Assembly: GCA_015478945.1 (NCBI GenBank)
Contig: JABUQX010053526.1
Location: 1 to 64,000 of the forward strand
Length of the DNA: 64,000 nt
From: Trachelipus rathkii
Taxonomy: Eukaryota; Arthropoda; Malacostraca; Isopoda; Trachelipodidae
Reading direction: 5' to 3'
Part shown: positions 12,446 to 24,139 of the stretch, in pieces
Layout: each line of letters opens with the position of its first letter
How positions within the stretch are numbered: position 1 is the first letter of the stretch
The notes under the pieces: model-generated
Database searches by the model: none
The model's input: only the letters and a program-made list of their open reading frames with translations
What the model was told of the DNA's origin: nothing
Made by a program: the position numbers and the translations under genes

Positions 12446-12667
12446 GGATATACTATATAGCTATATGGCGAAATTTGTAGAAACTGTAACTATGACTAGT
12501 GAGGATATAGTCAACACCTCACAAGGATAGCGTAAAAACCAGAATCTCCTAAGTTTCCTGATCCCAAAATAGGTATAGATTAAATTAAAATTAAATTAGT
12601 TAAAGTAAGGTTACGTTTTGTGAAGCTAGCGTCAGTAGTGCAGTACCGTTTATGGACAAAGATGCGC

Positions 12668-12765
12668 TCATATATCATATATATATATATATATATATAG
12701 TATATATTAATATATATATATATATATATATAATATATATATATAATGATTATATATATATTTAG
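12668..12765. repeat. (TA)n microsatellite
   Basis: Interrupted TA dinucleotide array. Confidence 0.8.
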
Positions 12766-12879
12766 TGATGGGCCGTTTATGAAATTTTTTCCGATGTCCA
12801 TGTCAATATATTAAAAACATTGATGATCACAATGAATTATTATTTGAAAAAAAATATTTTAACTTTATAAGTTTCAACT

Positions 12880-12950
12880 CTCTCATTCTCTCTCTTTCTT
12901 CTCCTCTCTCTCTATATATATATTATATAGTATATTATATATATATATCT

Positions 12951-12981
<31 letters not shown>

Positions 12982-12987
12982 TATATA

Positions 12988-13038
<51 letters not shown>

Positions 13039-13075
13039 ATATATTATATATATATTATGAATATATAATATATAA
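12880..13075. repeat. (CT)n then (TA)n compound microsatellite
   Basis: CTCTCT-rich tract from about 12880 followed by a long TA array. Confidence 0.85.
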
Positions 13076-13169
13076 GGCTGTAGGCAGGGGGATTCAGGGG
13101 TTGAATCCTCACGAAATTATTTAAAAGATAAAAATTCTTTTATTGGTTGATTAAGCTTCTTAATTTTAA

Positions 13170-13245
13170 TATTAATGAATAATAATAATAATAATAAATA
13201 ATAATAAATATCAATAATATAAATAATAATAATAATAATTAATGA
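13170..13245. repeat. (AAT)n trinucleotide repeat
   Basis: Run of ATAATAATAAT with small interruptions. Confidence 0.75.
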
Positions 13246-13469
13246 ATATGAAAAGTATTTATTAAATGGAAATGAGGAGACATGTTGTGTGGTCTTGTAA
13301 GCGATTTCATAGGTCAGTGGCTGTTCCTTGATATACTGTATAAAATATTTATAGCCAGGGACGATTAAATGTACGGTTTGCCAAGTTTGTAGCTTGTAGC
13401 AAGTTGGCAACCTCAGTCATGAATTATGATAGTATGTAGATATAGCTGATAAAGATAAGGGAGGTGAGC

Positions 13470-15640
13470 TTGTAAATCGTTGAATGGGACTAGGCAAGGT
13501 TCAATTCTTCTTCAACTAAGTCTTTTTCTCCTCAAAATTACCATCGGTTCGATCGTGCTTGTTTCTCTGGGCCATTCAGGTAGAGACAGTGGCTATCGGG
13601 GGTGGAAAAATTCTCGTTCTCCAAGCCACTCTCGCCAATTTTCATCCGCTAGGAAATCGTTGCAGGGATATCTCTTCGACGAGCAAAGCGGGGCTTTCAT
13701 CAACGAAATGTGCGCCTAACTTCCTGGTTCGTCCTAGCTGCAAGCTTTCTGGACTCGTTGCCAAAACATCTCTAGCAAACTTCTGTAAATCTCCCTTCCT
13801 CTGATGGGTTCTGTTGTTAATGTCATCCAAGCTGAAAAGACCATATTCTTTCGGCCTTCGCTAGTTTTCACTAAACCTCACCCTAGACGATTCTGCATTT
13901 TCTTCTCCTCCTTCTCGCTCTCAGGTGTCTATGTCTTTGTGCCTGTGATTACATTTTGATCAGGTGCATAGGCCCCTGAAGTCTATGAAGGATAGGGAGA
14001 CGGGTGGCCCAGATGGCAACTTTCCTCCCCAAGTTTTGAGGGAGTGTTGCTTCCGTGTTTATCTCGCGCCGCGCATCGTTCAACTATATTCTCTATTCTT
14101 CAATACTAGCACTTTCCTCAGTGTTGGAAGCTCTCACATGTCCCACCTATTCCAAAAAAAGGAAGCCGCTCTGAATCCTTCTATAGCTCTCACTTGTAGT
14201 TCTACCCAAAGATCTTTGGAAACCCTTCTCAACTCTCACTTCTGATTATCTGGAAACTCATTAGCCTTCTTTCGGATAGCCAGTACGGCTTTCAGCGCTC
14301 GAGTTCTTCTGGCGATTACTTTCCTATCTAACCGATTTATGGTTGTTCGCTCTTAGGAACTACTGACGGGGAAGACTTGCGTGGTGGGGCTTGACATATC
14401 CAAAGAATTTGACCGAGTATTGGCACGCGTCACTGCTCTCGAAGCTCCTCTCTCCTTTGGGTTTCCTCGTTCTCTTTGCTTAATTATGTCTAGCTTTTTC
14501 TTTCAAATCGCGTTAATGTCATGGGCTGTTGTTGAGGTTGTAGGGTCTGGGTGCTGATTGTCTTCTTTTCTGTCAATTAGTGGTGTTGTCCTTCAGGGTT
14601 CTGTCTTATTTCCTACTTTATTCCTAGTTTTATCATTAATGATCTCTCACCTGCACCTCTAACTCTATCAACTTCATATGCCGATGATCGACCCTTCATT
14701 CTTCAACTCATCAATTCTGCTCCTCTTTTACTTCTAGAATTGCCTTTCGTCTAAATCTTTCCGATTCTATTCTCATTGCGCTGATCTGGATAGAATCCGG
14801 ATGGGGTGGTCAACCTTGTGAAATTCATTCTTTTAAAACCCAACTTCTGGAAAATCTCCTTTCTAAAACGCGATCTAAGACTTTTCCTATCTCTTTCAAA
14901 CGGTTCCCTCGTCTCTCCTGTTGAGAAAATATAAACATCCTTGGCCTAACATAAAAAAAAAAATGTCTTGGAAACCTCATACAACGGGTTGCTAGGGCGG
15001 CCTCAAAGAAACTGGGAGTTCTGTTTAGACGCGAAGAACTTTTTTCCTCTTCTCAGTGTCTCCAGCTTATACAAGGGTCTCATCCGCGCTTGTATGGAGT
15101 ACTGCTGCTCGATAATTTGGGGGGGGGAGGCTCAGGTTTCACCCGGTTTCTGGATAGGGTCGAGTCAAGGCCAAAAGGCTTTATAAACTGTTCATGTTTT
15201 ATAAACTGTTATCGTCTATTCTACAGGCAACAGCCAGAGGCAAGTGCTCGAGGGAACTTATCATTTGCGTACCAACACATTTACGACGCCCTCGTAGCAC
15301 AAGGAGTGCTGCATCTGTGTTGATATTGGTAATTCCAGGGCTAGTTTCGCTGTGGTGCTTCTTCTTTCCCACCACCTTCTGTTCTGTGGAATTCTCTTCC
15401 ATCTTCTATATGTCCTACTGAATTTAATCTCCTCACTTTAAAGGCTGCGTCTGGTGCTCATTCTGCGTAATTTGTGGCTGGAGAGTGAACTTTTGAGCGT
15501 ACTACACCCCTCGCTTGAATAAGTGCGCCTTTCCAGTAAGTGGTGACAAACTGTAAAAAAAAGATCCTTAGGTTGGCAGATATGTGACAAATGAACTAAA
15601 TCCCCACTCACCCCATCCAAAAACTCATTCAGATTATCCA
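13470..15640 (+). mobile_element. Jockey-like LINE, decayed
   Basis: Non-LTR retrotransposon remnant on the plus strand, distinctly less AT-rich than its surroundings. The 5' part (13.5-13.95 kb) would be the endonuclease end and the rest is reverse transcriptase (see the separate entry). The 3' boundary is not sharp; similarity fades after the C-terminal segment near 15,440-15,480. It has many frameshifts and stops. Flanked on the right by an inverted fragment of a different LINE. Confidence 0.75.
13955..15445 (+). pseudogene. Reverse transcriptase of the Jockey-like LINE (broken)
   Basis: RT landmarks appear in order across shifting frames: TGGPDGNFPPQVLRECC (RT entry, about 14000), motif A as VVGLDISKEFDRV (about 14380), motif B as SGVVLQGSVL (about 14580), motif C as SYADDR (YADD at 14677-14688), then the C-terminal domain with LYKGLIRACMEYCCSIIWGG (about 15070) and VPTHLRRPRSTRSAA (about 15265-15315). 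This order is characteristic of arthropod Jockey-superfamily elements. Catalytic Asp pairs are retained in places, but several frameshifts separate the motifs, so it is a pseudogene. Confidence 0.8.
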
Positions 15641-15759
15641 GAAAATCGACTCTTCAACATTTTACCCTCAGATGGACCAATATGTTTTGACCTTTTCAAA
15701 CTTTAAAATTTCAGGTTTTAAATTTAACTTTTAGCATCTAGCACTCACAACACAATGTA

Positions 15760-16215
15760 GGTTGATGGATGTTTTTTATGGTGTGCAAAATCTACATAAG
15801 CTCTCTACCGACAAGTCACTCTCAGAATTGCAAATCCTCGTCTATCCCCCTCTCATTCCTTTCCACACCAACACAAACACATTTCACACCACACACTCAA
15901 TTTTCACCGTTTCCTTCCATCTTTGTTGTCAGTCACAGCTAGCAAATCAAATTTTGCCCAATTTCTAAATACATCCATGACCTCTCTCCTCTTCTCCCTC
16001 AACATTTATGCCTCTGACATTCCATGTTCCATACGATTCAACATTTTTTCGCCGAAAGATAGAAGCCGCTTACCGCGATCACGAACCTTCCTCTGAGCCA
16101 TGCATTAGCAGTCCTGGCAAAAGATAAGTGGGAGTGGGCAGCCAACCTAGCTACCACAATCACTTATAGCCTTTCTACGACACGCAGGAAATACGATGTC
16201 GGCAATTTTATCTCC
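15760..16215 (-). mobile_element. Inverted 5' fragment of the endonuclease-RT LINE
   Basis: Read on the minus strand this matches the 5' end of the element at 22535-25470. Shared words include TACGACAC (CGTAGGAGGCGAC region), GTGGGCAGCCAAC, TTTGCTAAAAGAT-like words, GCGGTAAGCG and the start of the endonuclease domain up to GTCACAGC.AGCAAATCAAAT. It contains only the first 450 bp or so and no complete domain. Orientation is opposite to both neighbouring LINE copies. Confidence 0.7.
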
Positions 16216-16414
16216 CCCACACATAGGGATTAAGGGATAGTAAGATGTTGTCTAAAAGAGGGGTGTGGATATAATATGTGTATATGAAATGTGGATAAAA
16301 GAATGGTGTCTCTAAGGATGTTGTCTGGAGGATGAGTTTTTATACGAACGCAGAACAGAAAGGCAAACATTAGCACGGAAATGTCATACATACCATAATC
16401 AAAATGGGTATATA

Positions 16415-16545
16415 TATATATAGTATATATTATATATATATATAGTATATATAGTATGATATATATGATTATATTAGTATAGTAGTATATATATATTATA
16501 TAGTATATATATATAGTATATATATAATGATATACATATATATAT
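16415..16545. repeat. Interrupted (TA)n array
   Basis: TA-rich array broken by AG interruptions (TAGTATATA). Confidence 0.8.
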
Positions 16546-16689
16546 TTACTTGAGTTTCCTAATATTATCCAAAAAAATTTAAGTTTGTTCAAGTTAATCG
16601 TTGGTCAAAAATTGCCGATTGGACCGATTGGAAAAAAAGTTGGTCCGGATTTTGTCTTGATGCGGAACGATACGATTAATCGTCCCATC

Positions 16690-16706
16690 ACTATATATAT
16701 ATATAT

Positions 16707-16746
<40 letters not shown>

Positions 16747-16755
16747 ATATATATA
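16690..16755. repeat. (TA)n array abutting the foldback element
   Basis: TA dinucleotide array that runs directly into the left terminus of the palindromic element, as does another TA array on its right side (17273 onward). Confidence 0.85.
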
Positions 16756-17272
16756 TGGCCCAATAGGGGGGCTCGAGCTGATGGGGAACAGATGGGGGGA
16801 ATTTTTTTTAAATATCCTCCTGTAGAGGGAGGGGCGGGAAGCTTTACCACTAGTCCGATTCAAATACCCAAAAAAAGAAGGGGTTCCGGAGCCCCTCCTG
16901 AGGGGGGAAATTATTCTAGCCTGTCCGTTCCCGGAAGGCTGAAAGACCCCGACCTGTCCTGCCATCAGGAACGGCTAGCCTTGGGGTACACATTAGTTTT
17001 AAAAAAAATAATTTTTTTTAAACTAATGCGTGCGCGAAACGCTCGACGCACCGTCGACGGCCGCCGTCCTGGGTCTCCTGCATCGGCCTTCACGAAGACG
17101 ACCGACCGAACTATTTCCCCCCCTCTCGGGGAGGTTCCTTCTAGAAACCCCCGCTCTTTATGTAATTTGGGGTGTCCTTGGGGGTTCTCCTGCCCTCCCC
17201 TACGGGGTATGGAAAACGTCCCCCCATCTTGTTCCCTGTCGGCTCGAAGCCGCCCCTATTGGGCCATATAGA
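16756..17272. mobile_element. Palindromic GC-rich foldback element (about 517 bp)
   Basis: Two imperfect inverted arms of about 250 bp meet near 17009. Outer ends are ATGGCCCAATAGGGG on the left and its reverse complement on the right. Inner ends form CATTAGTTTTAAAAAAAT against ATTTTTTTTAAACTAATG (16989-17028). Between them the arms share TCGAGC.GA, GGGGAACA, GATGGGGGGA and ACCTCC/GGGGGGAAAT words in mirrored order. The element is embedded in (TA)n on both sides, consistent with insertion into TA. A long open frame crosses it but is a by-product of composition. It resembles a foldback element or MITE; no transposase is present. Confidence 0.7.
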
Positions 17273-17287
17273 TGATATATATAATAT

Positions 17288-17332
<45 letters not shown>

Positions 17333-17333
17333 A

Positions 17334-17396
<63 letters not shown>
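17273..17396. repeat. (TA)n microsatellite
   Basis: Long TA array immediately right of the foldback element. Confidence 0.9.
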
Positions 17397-17398
<2 letters not shown>

Positions 17399-17493
17399 TA
17401 AAATTAGTGTGCGTTTTCTATTGATGAGGTGCAGTCATGCTTTCGACATCAGTCGGAGGCTTGCATATAAATTTTCTACTTGACCGGTTACAG

Positions 17494-17504
17494 TATATAT
17501 ATAT

Positions 17505-17547
<43 letters not shown>

Positions 17548-17582
17548 TATATATATATAGTATATATATATATAGTAGTATA
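17494..17582. repeat. (TA)n microsatellite
   Basis: TA array with minor interruptions. Confidence 0.85.
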
Positions 17583-18125
17583 TTGATTTTCTTTTTACAT
17601 TAACATAGAAAATAGTTTTCCAATTATTATTTTTTTTAAATTTAAATATTTTAAATTTTTTATGTACATTTTTTAAAAATAAAATCATTGATAAAATAAT
17701 CGATAAAATAATTATAATATCGATAATTAATAAATATCAATGTATCAATAGGTTGAAACGCATTTCAATCGTCATTCTTCATCCCTACACGAACGAAAAA
17801 AAAACCAAAAAGTTACATTTTTCCTAGCGTTTTTTTTCATATTTTTATTGAAAGTATAAATTTAAATTATACGCTAAATGGTAAAAAAAACTTCAAAGAA
17901 TTGTTTGATACCAATTTTTGTAAATTATAAGTTTATAGTTTTAATGAAATAGCTAGGTAAAGTTTATTCACCTCAGCAAAACTATTACCCTTTTTTTTCC
18001 CAAAGAGACCACCATGTTTTTTTCTTTTTTTTTATTCTTCATCATTACCATATTTTATTTTAGAATATGAAATATCATGTGATTTTTATAAAAATCTGGA
18101 ATGAAGCCCCTCTGCGCTACTATTA

Positions 18126-18168
<43 letters not shown>

Positions 18169-19499
18169 GATATATATATATATATATATATATAATAATA
18201 TATTATATATATATATATATATATATAATGAATATGTAATGGCGAATTGGGAAAGACTAAATTTTGCAGAAGAGCATAAATTGCAGGGGCCCTGGGTCTT
18301 TTACAAAAACTAAATTTTAAGGAAGGTAGCCTACTTTTCACATCTTATGAAAAATAAGGCTAAGGTGAATTAGGATATAAATAATACAGCATGCAGAAAT
18401 CAGAATAAAATTCCCGACTATAGCAAGAAATAGGTAAGAAACTTACTCTATATGTGCCCACCACACATAAACTTGAACAGACTTGAATTAACCTAGGCTT
18501 GCACAAATTTTACATTGTTAAAAAAATAAAAAAAATAAATCATATATACACATATTTAGACAAATCTTATCATTATTCAATTCAACACTTTACCATGTAG
18601 AAACTCCTACCTTATTCTGCTTCAAACCAGAATGAAATTGATAAAAAATGAGAGAAAAAAAATAACAATGGACAAACACGACGAATTCTACTTTTGTTCT
18701 TAGAATATTTGTTATATAGTCTTTGCTACTACATTGAAACATTTCACAATCTTTTGACATTTTAAAAATCACTAAAAACGAGATAATTATTTTATATATA
18801 ATGAATAATGATATAATGGTTTCTAAATCTAAAATTTCCTTTTGATTATTTTTAATGACAAAATAATTTGAAGAACAAAAAACAATTAGATTAATCAAAA
18901 ACTTAACATTACCTACCCTTTCTTTAATTTAAATAACTTTTAAGATACAAAAAGTCTTTTTAATGAAAAAGGTAAATAATTAGAAAGCATTTAAAACACA
19001 GTATACTATGATTTAAAATAAAAATTTATTACTGTTCAAAATTCTAATGTACATTTACTTCCAGCTAATAATCATTTTTATTCGAACTACTTTAATAACG
19101 TTTTGAATGCCACTGTGATTGACAGCTTTAAATCTTTAAGATTTAAATTTTAGTTTTTACGCTTCTATTAAATTGCGAAAGAAAATATATATAGGGAAAT
19201 CGAATATTTTCATCGATATAGAATGTATGAAACGACTAAAATCTTTAAAATTCTGTGATTTTTACTATCTTGTTATTTAAGTTGTTAAAATTATGGCTCA
19301 TGTCTATTTTCCCTGTCCCATGAAGCTGAAGTCAATTTTTTTCCATAGTTACGTTATCGAACAAAATGCATAATGGCGTGCATAGTGAGAAGAGTTTGAA
19401 CTATTTTCCAATTTATTTATTTAACTTGTTGTTTATTGAAATGATGGAAAGTGAAATAAATTATATAATAGTTTAGTTTGTAGTTTATTATGGGAGTTT
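17583..19499. other. Unassigned AT-rich sequence
   Basis: Nothing coding recognised apart from a TA array at 18128-18235. Sequence of 18240-19500 appears unique and intron-like. A minus-strand open frame at 18590-18898 is Ile/Phe/Lys-rich and looks composition-driven. Confidence 0.45.
18128..18235. repeat. (TA)n microsatellite
   Basis: Interrupted TA array. Confidence 0.85.
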
Positions 19500-19556
19500 G
19501 GTTACGTTAAGTAAGGTTAAGTTACGTTAAGTAAGGTTATTTTAAGTTACGTTAGG
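19499..19556. repeat. Short tandem repeat GTTACGTTAAGTAAG
   Basis: A 15-21 bp unit (GTTACGTTAAGTAAG followed by GTTA-like spacers) is repeated about two to three times. It resembles degenerate (TTAGG)n arthropod telomere-type sequence but could be an unrelated minisatellite. Confidence 0.5.
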
Positions 19557-20059
19557 CAACTTAGATTTAAACGTTTTTAAAAATATTTTTAAAGGTGTGA
19601 AGCTCTTTTATTACAATACAGATTTATTTTGACTCAATACAGTTTTATTTTGATTTTTTGTCAGATGTGTTCGGATTCATGCAATCGATAGCGGCCGGTA
19701 TGAATATGGACAATTGGATAAAAGATATGCCAAAATTATTAATACAATAGAAAGGCTTTTAAATCTTCGATGTGGTTCATTTGTGCCACACAAAGTCGCT
19801 AAAGTTTTTTTTTATAAGGACTCAGCAAATTAAAAAAAATACTGTAGCTAAAGCAAACCACCTTATTTAGCTCCACCTATTGCAATATTTCAACAGCGAA
19901 AGATCATACTTATAGCCGTCTTTTTACACTTACAGAGTATCAAACTGCACTGGCGATTGCAAAGGCGGTGCCTCTGACCCAGACATCTAGTACATAATGC
20001 TCCGTCACATTGACCCTCTGTCAGCTTTCTTGCTGGAACTGAATAAAAGAATATGGATC

Positions 20060-20720
20060 GAATTTTCTTTTCCATCTGTTTATAATCCCTATTCCTAAAC
20101 CTGGGAAAGATCCGAAGTTGGCGGACAACCAAAGACCAATTTCGCTGGCCTGTAATACAGTACTTGCAAATTAATAGAGAAAATGATTTCAGGCCGCTTT
20201 CTCCCTGCTCTGGAGAGTAGCCAGACTTTTTCAAACTTCCAGTTTGGCTTCCACAAACATCGTTCGACCGCGGACCCCCCTTGTTAAAGCTGAGCCACGA
20301 CATCTGGGAAACCTCCTCAACTAGCGGGATGATTTTTGGTGTCTTTTCTACCTTGAAAAAACTTATAACAACGTGAAGAACTGGGGTTCTCCTTAAACTT
20401 CACTCATTCTGTTTCCGAGGACAGCTTTCTTTCTTTATCCAATGCCTTTTGTTGGACAGATCCATCCAGGTTCGATACCCGTCTGTTCTATCAAGCCACT
20501 TTACTTCAGATAGTGTTCCGCAGGGCAGTGTCCTAAATGTCTTATTACTATTGTGTCACGGATTCAATGACATCATATCTACAATACCAGAGCCGGTCAA
20601 TTTTTCCCTCTATGTTGATGACCTGGCGCTATACATAGCCGGTGGCAGGCTATCATTTCTTAAACGTCAACTCCAAATAACCATTGAGAACATTTCATAA
20701 TGGGGTAACTCCCACTTCTC
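20060..20720 (+). pseudogene. Reverse transcriptase of the RNase H-bearing LINE (broken)
   Basis: Motifs in order: IPIPKPGKDPKLADNQRPIS (RT entry, about 20085-20145), FQFGFHKHRSTADPLLKLS (about 20240-20295), a degraded motif A near 20340, PQGSVLNVLLLLCHGFNDI (motif B, about 20518-20575), and SLYVDDLALY with the catalytic YVDD at 20611-20622. The best uninterrupted stretch is 20449-20700. Frame changes between these blocks show the gene is dead. Confidence 0.85.
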
Positions 20721-21325
20721 CCCCACAAAACCTCAGCAGTACTATTTCAGATAAATGGGGAGTCGAAGAACCTGCCATCTTCTTCCCGCAAACCTAACCT
20801 AACTTATATGGTTCAAGTACCCATTCCTGTAACTTCACATATCAGATTTCTAGCCATGCAAATTCTAGATGACCACCTAACATACACATCGCGCATTAAA
20901 CACCTGCAGAAAACGTCTCCACATCGCCATAATCTGATCGAAGTTGGACTATGGCTGCGTAGTGTATGTTCAGGCCTCCCCAGCTCTACTACACCTGTTA
21001 GATCCCATCCAAAACGAGATCCGTATCTCCACTTAAACCTTCCGATCGTCCCCTCAAGTGAGCCTCGAAGTTGAAGCCGATTTAATGCCACTCTCTCTGT
21101 GATCATGTGTACAAGTTACCTTCGATTCCAAAACCCAATTCCATCTGCTCTGACACCGATTCTCAGTGATACCTCAGAATCCTCACAGTTTGTAACATTC
21201 TTAACTTCCTCAACATCCCTCTGGAAAAGGTACTGCCATTCTCTTATGATGAAGTTTGGCTTTTCCCTGCTCTCTCCATTTGCCTGGTCCTGATTTCTCT
21301 CTTCAAATTTGGCAACTCCGCTGCC

Positions 21326-21820
21326 TTGCTTAACCATAATTCTTGCATGAACTCTGCGGTTCATGGGGAATTTACTCCAATGTTTACTGATGACTCTAAA
21401 ATAGGAGACGGCGAGGGCGTGTCTATCTTTCCTGGTCACAAGCTCTCCCCTCTCATGGTTCAATTTTTCTGCAGAATAGCTATAATGATTGCCCTTTTTC
21501 GAATTTTATTCCTTAACCAAGACCACTCTTATGCCATTTACTCGGATGAGTTCAGCGCCCTCCAGGCACTTAAAGATACCTACCCTAAAAACACAATAGT
21601 ATCCGCTGTGCAACAATTTCTCCGGTTAATTTGCTTCACTTTCGCAAGAAGCAAATTACACTGTTGGAACCCCTCTCAAATAGGAGTCACTGGCAACGAA
21701 ACCGCCGACAGAGAGGTGAGAGCGACCTCCCCCTCTTTTCGGAGCTGTTCTAGGTACCTCCCAAACGCCATTCAATCAACTGATTATTATCCTGCTCTCC
21801 GACAAGAATTTCGGTAGTAA
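21326..21820 (+). pseudogene. RNase H domain of the LINE (broken)
   Basis: One open stretch contains MFTDDSKIGDG (first catalytic Asp block), YSDEFSALQALKDTYPKN (third block, central Asp) and SQIGVTGNETADREVRA, corresponding to the usual P-x-H-x-G-x-x-GN-E-x-AD motif; the His is lost (SQIG in place of SHIG). The domain lies about 700 bp downstream of the RT catalytic box, as expected for this element type. Loss of the His and surrounding frameshifts indicate decay. Confidence 0.8.
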
Positions 21821-22339
21821 TGGGAGAAACTTAGAAATATAAAGCTAAACATTGGTGGGTGGACTTTCTCTCACCGAAGAAAACGCTTGCATGCACGTCC
21901 CCGCATTGCATGGCTACACCAACATCACTCACAGCCACTACATGCCACACCTCACAATCATGTTCACAACATCTTCATTAATTGACCTTAACTAGACTCC
22001 GTACGCCGTGGCCATTTTCTGCCACAATGATCCATAACACCATCTAAAACCTATCTCCGAATCGTCCCACTTCAACAGTAACTGAATAATCTCTTGCATG
22101 CCTTCAGAAACTGAATATTCTATAGGAAAAATATTTTTTTAAGGACTTATCCTTTAACATATAAATGAAATTTTGTAGTTCTTACATACATATTAAATGA
22201 CTGAAAATTAAGTATGATATTTAAATATTCTTCTTAGACATGTAATAAAAACATTAACCCAGATCCGCCAATAGAATTAGATTTCAATTTTCAGCCCTTT
22301 CGCGGCCGGTTCCTTGTGGGCAGTAGCGAGTCCTGTACG

Positions 22340-22388
22340 TAAATATATATATATATATTATATATAGCATATATATAAAGAGCAGCAG

Positions 22389-22479
<91 letters not shown>

Positions 22480-22530
22480 AGTGTGTGAGAGTGTGAGAGA
22501 GAAAGTGTGTGTGTGTTTGTGTGTGTATGT
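22340..22530. repeat. Compound microsatellite (TA)n-(GA/GT)n
   Basis: Interrupted TA, then an uninterrupted (TA)n at about 22392-22476, then GTGTGTGAGAG and GTGTGTGTTTGTGTGTG. It ends precisely where the LINE at 22535 starts, so it may be the target site. Confidence 0.9.
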
Positions 22531-22699
22531 GTGTCGTAGGAGGCGACTAAAGGGACAGTGATGGTTGAGTTGGCTGCCCACTAACATCTTTTGCTAAAGA
22601 ATGCTTATGCATTTGATCTTCGGACCTGGTTGTGACCGCAGTAAGCGACCTTTTAATTGCATCTTTCGTCGAAACTGTATGAATCATCTGGGCACATGG

Positions 22700-23335
22700 A
22701 GGAATGTTAGAGAAATAAATGTCGAGGAAAAAGAGTGAGGTGATGGATGTATTTATTAAGGGTAAATTTGATTTGCTTGCTGTGACTGAAACATAGATGA
22801 AATGAAGCGGTAAAGACCAGTGGTGTGGATTGAAATATATGTGTGTGTTGGAGTGGAGAGGAATGAGAGGGGGAGAAGAAGTTGCGATTCTGATCAGTGA
22901 ACTGTAGCACAGAGCTAAAGTGGATTTTGTTTGCGTGAGTACTAGAAATCTAATGGTTAAATTTAAGTTTGAAAAGGTCAAGGATTGTGTGGTTGCAACT
23001 TATGGTCCATCTGAATGTCAAGTTGAAAAGTGACTTTCTTGGATAATCTGAATGATGTTTAGAATGGGGTGAGTAGGAGTTTCAGATTGATTGTGTTGAG
23101 TGACTTAAATAGTTGGATAGGTAATCGAAAACGAGATGGTATAATAGGTGCCTTTGGGGTTGGGAGAGAAAATGAAAATGGTAGGAAGGTGATTGATTTC
23201 TGCGAGGTGAGAGATGTGTGTGCAAGTAATACATTCTTTGGGCACAAGAGCATTCAAAAGTATACAAGAGTTGGGATTGGTAGAGATAGTATCGAAGTGA
23301 TAAGTAAGACTGATTTTGTGTTGATGACTTGATGA
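22700..23335 (+). pseudogene. LINE endonuclease domain (broken)
   Basis: Readable motifs: FDLLAVTET followed by a stop where Trp is expected (about 22765-22795), VVATYGPSE (about 22990), LSDLNSWIGNRKRDG (about 23095-23140, the usual GDLNA block) and GRENENGRKVIDFCEVRDVC plus TDFVLM (about 23165-23330, the final catalytic region). These are the successive motifs of the exonuclease-endonuclease-phosphatase fold used by LINEs. Premature stops and a frameshift make it inactive. Confidence 0.8.
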
Positions 23336-24139
23336 AGTTGACGTATGTGATGGACATAAAATCAGTGAGGATGTTGGGCATGGTAATATCAAATCATTAT
23401 GTTGTTTTATGTATGATAAGTTAGTGAGGGCATGGATGGAGAGAAAAAAAATAAGGAAGGAAGGAGGGAGAATTAAGTGATAAGTGAACAAGGTTATAAG
23501 GAAAAGTGTGTGAGAGCACTTGCAAATAAATCAGTTGAATGTGAACAAGGTGAAACTGAACAAATCTGGACGCCAAATGAAGGAAGACTTTGTTGGTAGT
23601 GCAAGAAAAGTATGTGGATGTGCCACAGTATGAAGTAAGAATGTCAATAGTGAATGATATAATGAAGAGGTGATGAAAGTGGTTAAAAAATAAAAAAATG
23701 CGTGGTTGAATGTGCTAAAAGCCAATAGATAGGGTCTCAAAAGAAAGGTGTAAATATATAAGATGAAAAAAGGAAGAGAAAAAAAAGGAAGTTGTATACA
23801 TTGGAGAATAAAGAAGAGGTAAATGAACAGTTTGGAAGGAGGATGAATAGGGACTTACAAGGGAATAGGAAGCTCTTCTGGAAGAAAGTGTAAAAGGTTA
23901 AGGAGAGTAAGGGAATCATCATAGAATAATGAGTAGGGATGGTGCTTTCGTGACTGATGAAATGGATGCGAGATGAGTTTGGAGGGAACACTTCGAAAAA
24001 ATGCATAACATTAGCAGTAATGAAGAGGTGAGAGTGAGTGTGTGTGGGTTTGATGGTGTAAGAAGAAATAGGTACTTTTGGGAGGTAGATCACAGGGAGG
24101 AGGTAATAGGTAGAGTGAGAAAGCTGAAGGATGTAAATC

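Larger units (their letters stand above)
19880..22095 (+). mobile_element. LINE with reverse transcriptase and RNase H, decayed
   Basis: Plus-strand non-LTR retrotransposon, 5'-truncated, with RT followed by an RNase H domain (separate entries). The left end at about 19880 lies within the region before RT; the right end is near 22095, after which the sequence becomes AT-rich. The RT plus RNase H order is typical of I-group or Jockey-related elements. Multiple frameshifts and stops disable it. Minus-strand open frames of 97-137 codons inside it are antisense shadows. Confidence 0.8.

Noticed and set aside
13084..13120. T-arm-like word GGGGTTGAATCCTC suggesting a tRNA
   Set aside because: No anticodon arm, acceptor pairing or D-arm in the preceding 70 bases.
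16585..17271. 228-codon open frame across the foldback element
   Set aside because: Runs through TA repeat (Tyr-Ile repeats) and both arms of a palindrome; open frames on the other strand mirror it. No protein domain.
19890..20303. 137-codon minus-strand frame
   Set aside because: Antisense to the LINE reverse transcriptase, whose motifs are on the plus strand; same for 20813-21106 and 21116-21463.
22547..24093. Series of minus-strand frames of 60-144 codons
   Set aside because: Antisense shadows of the purine-rich plus-strand LINE; Ser/Thr/Leu-rich without domains.
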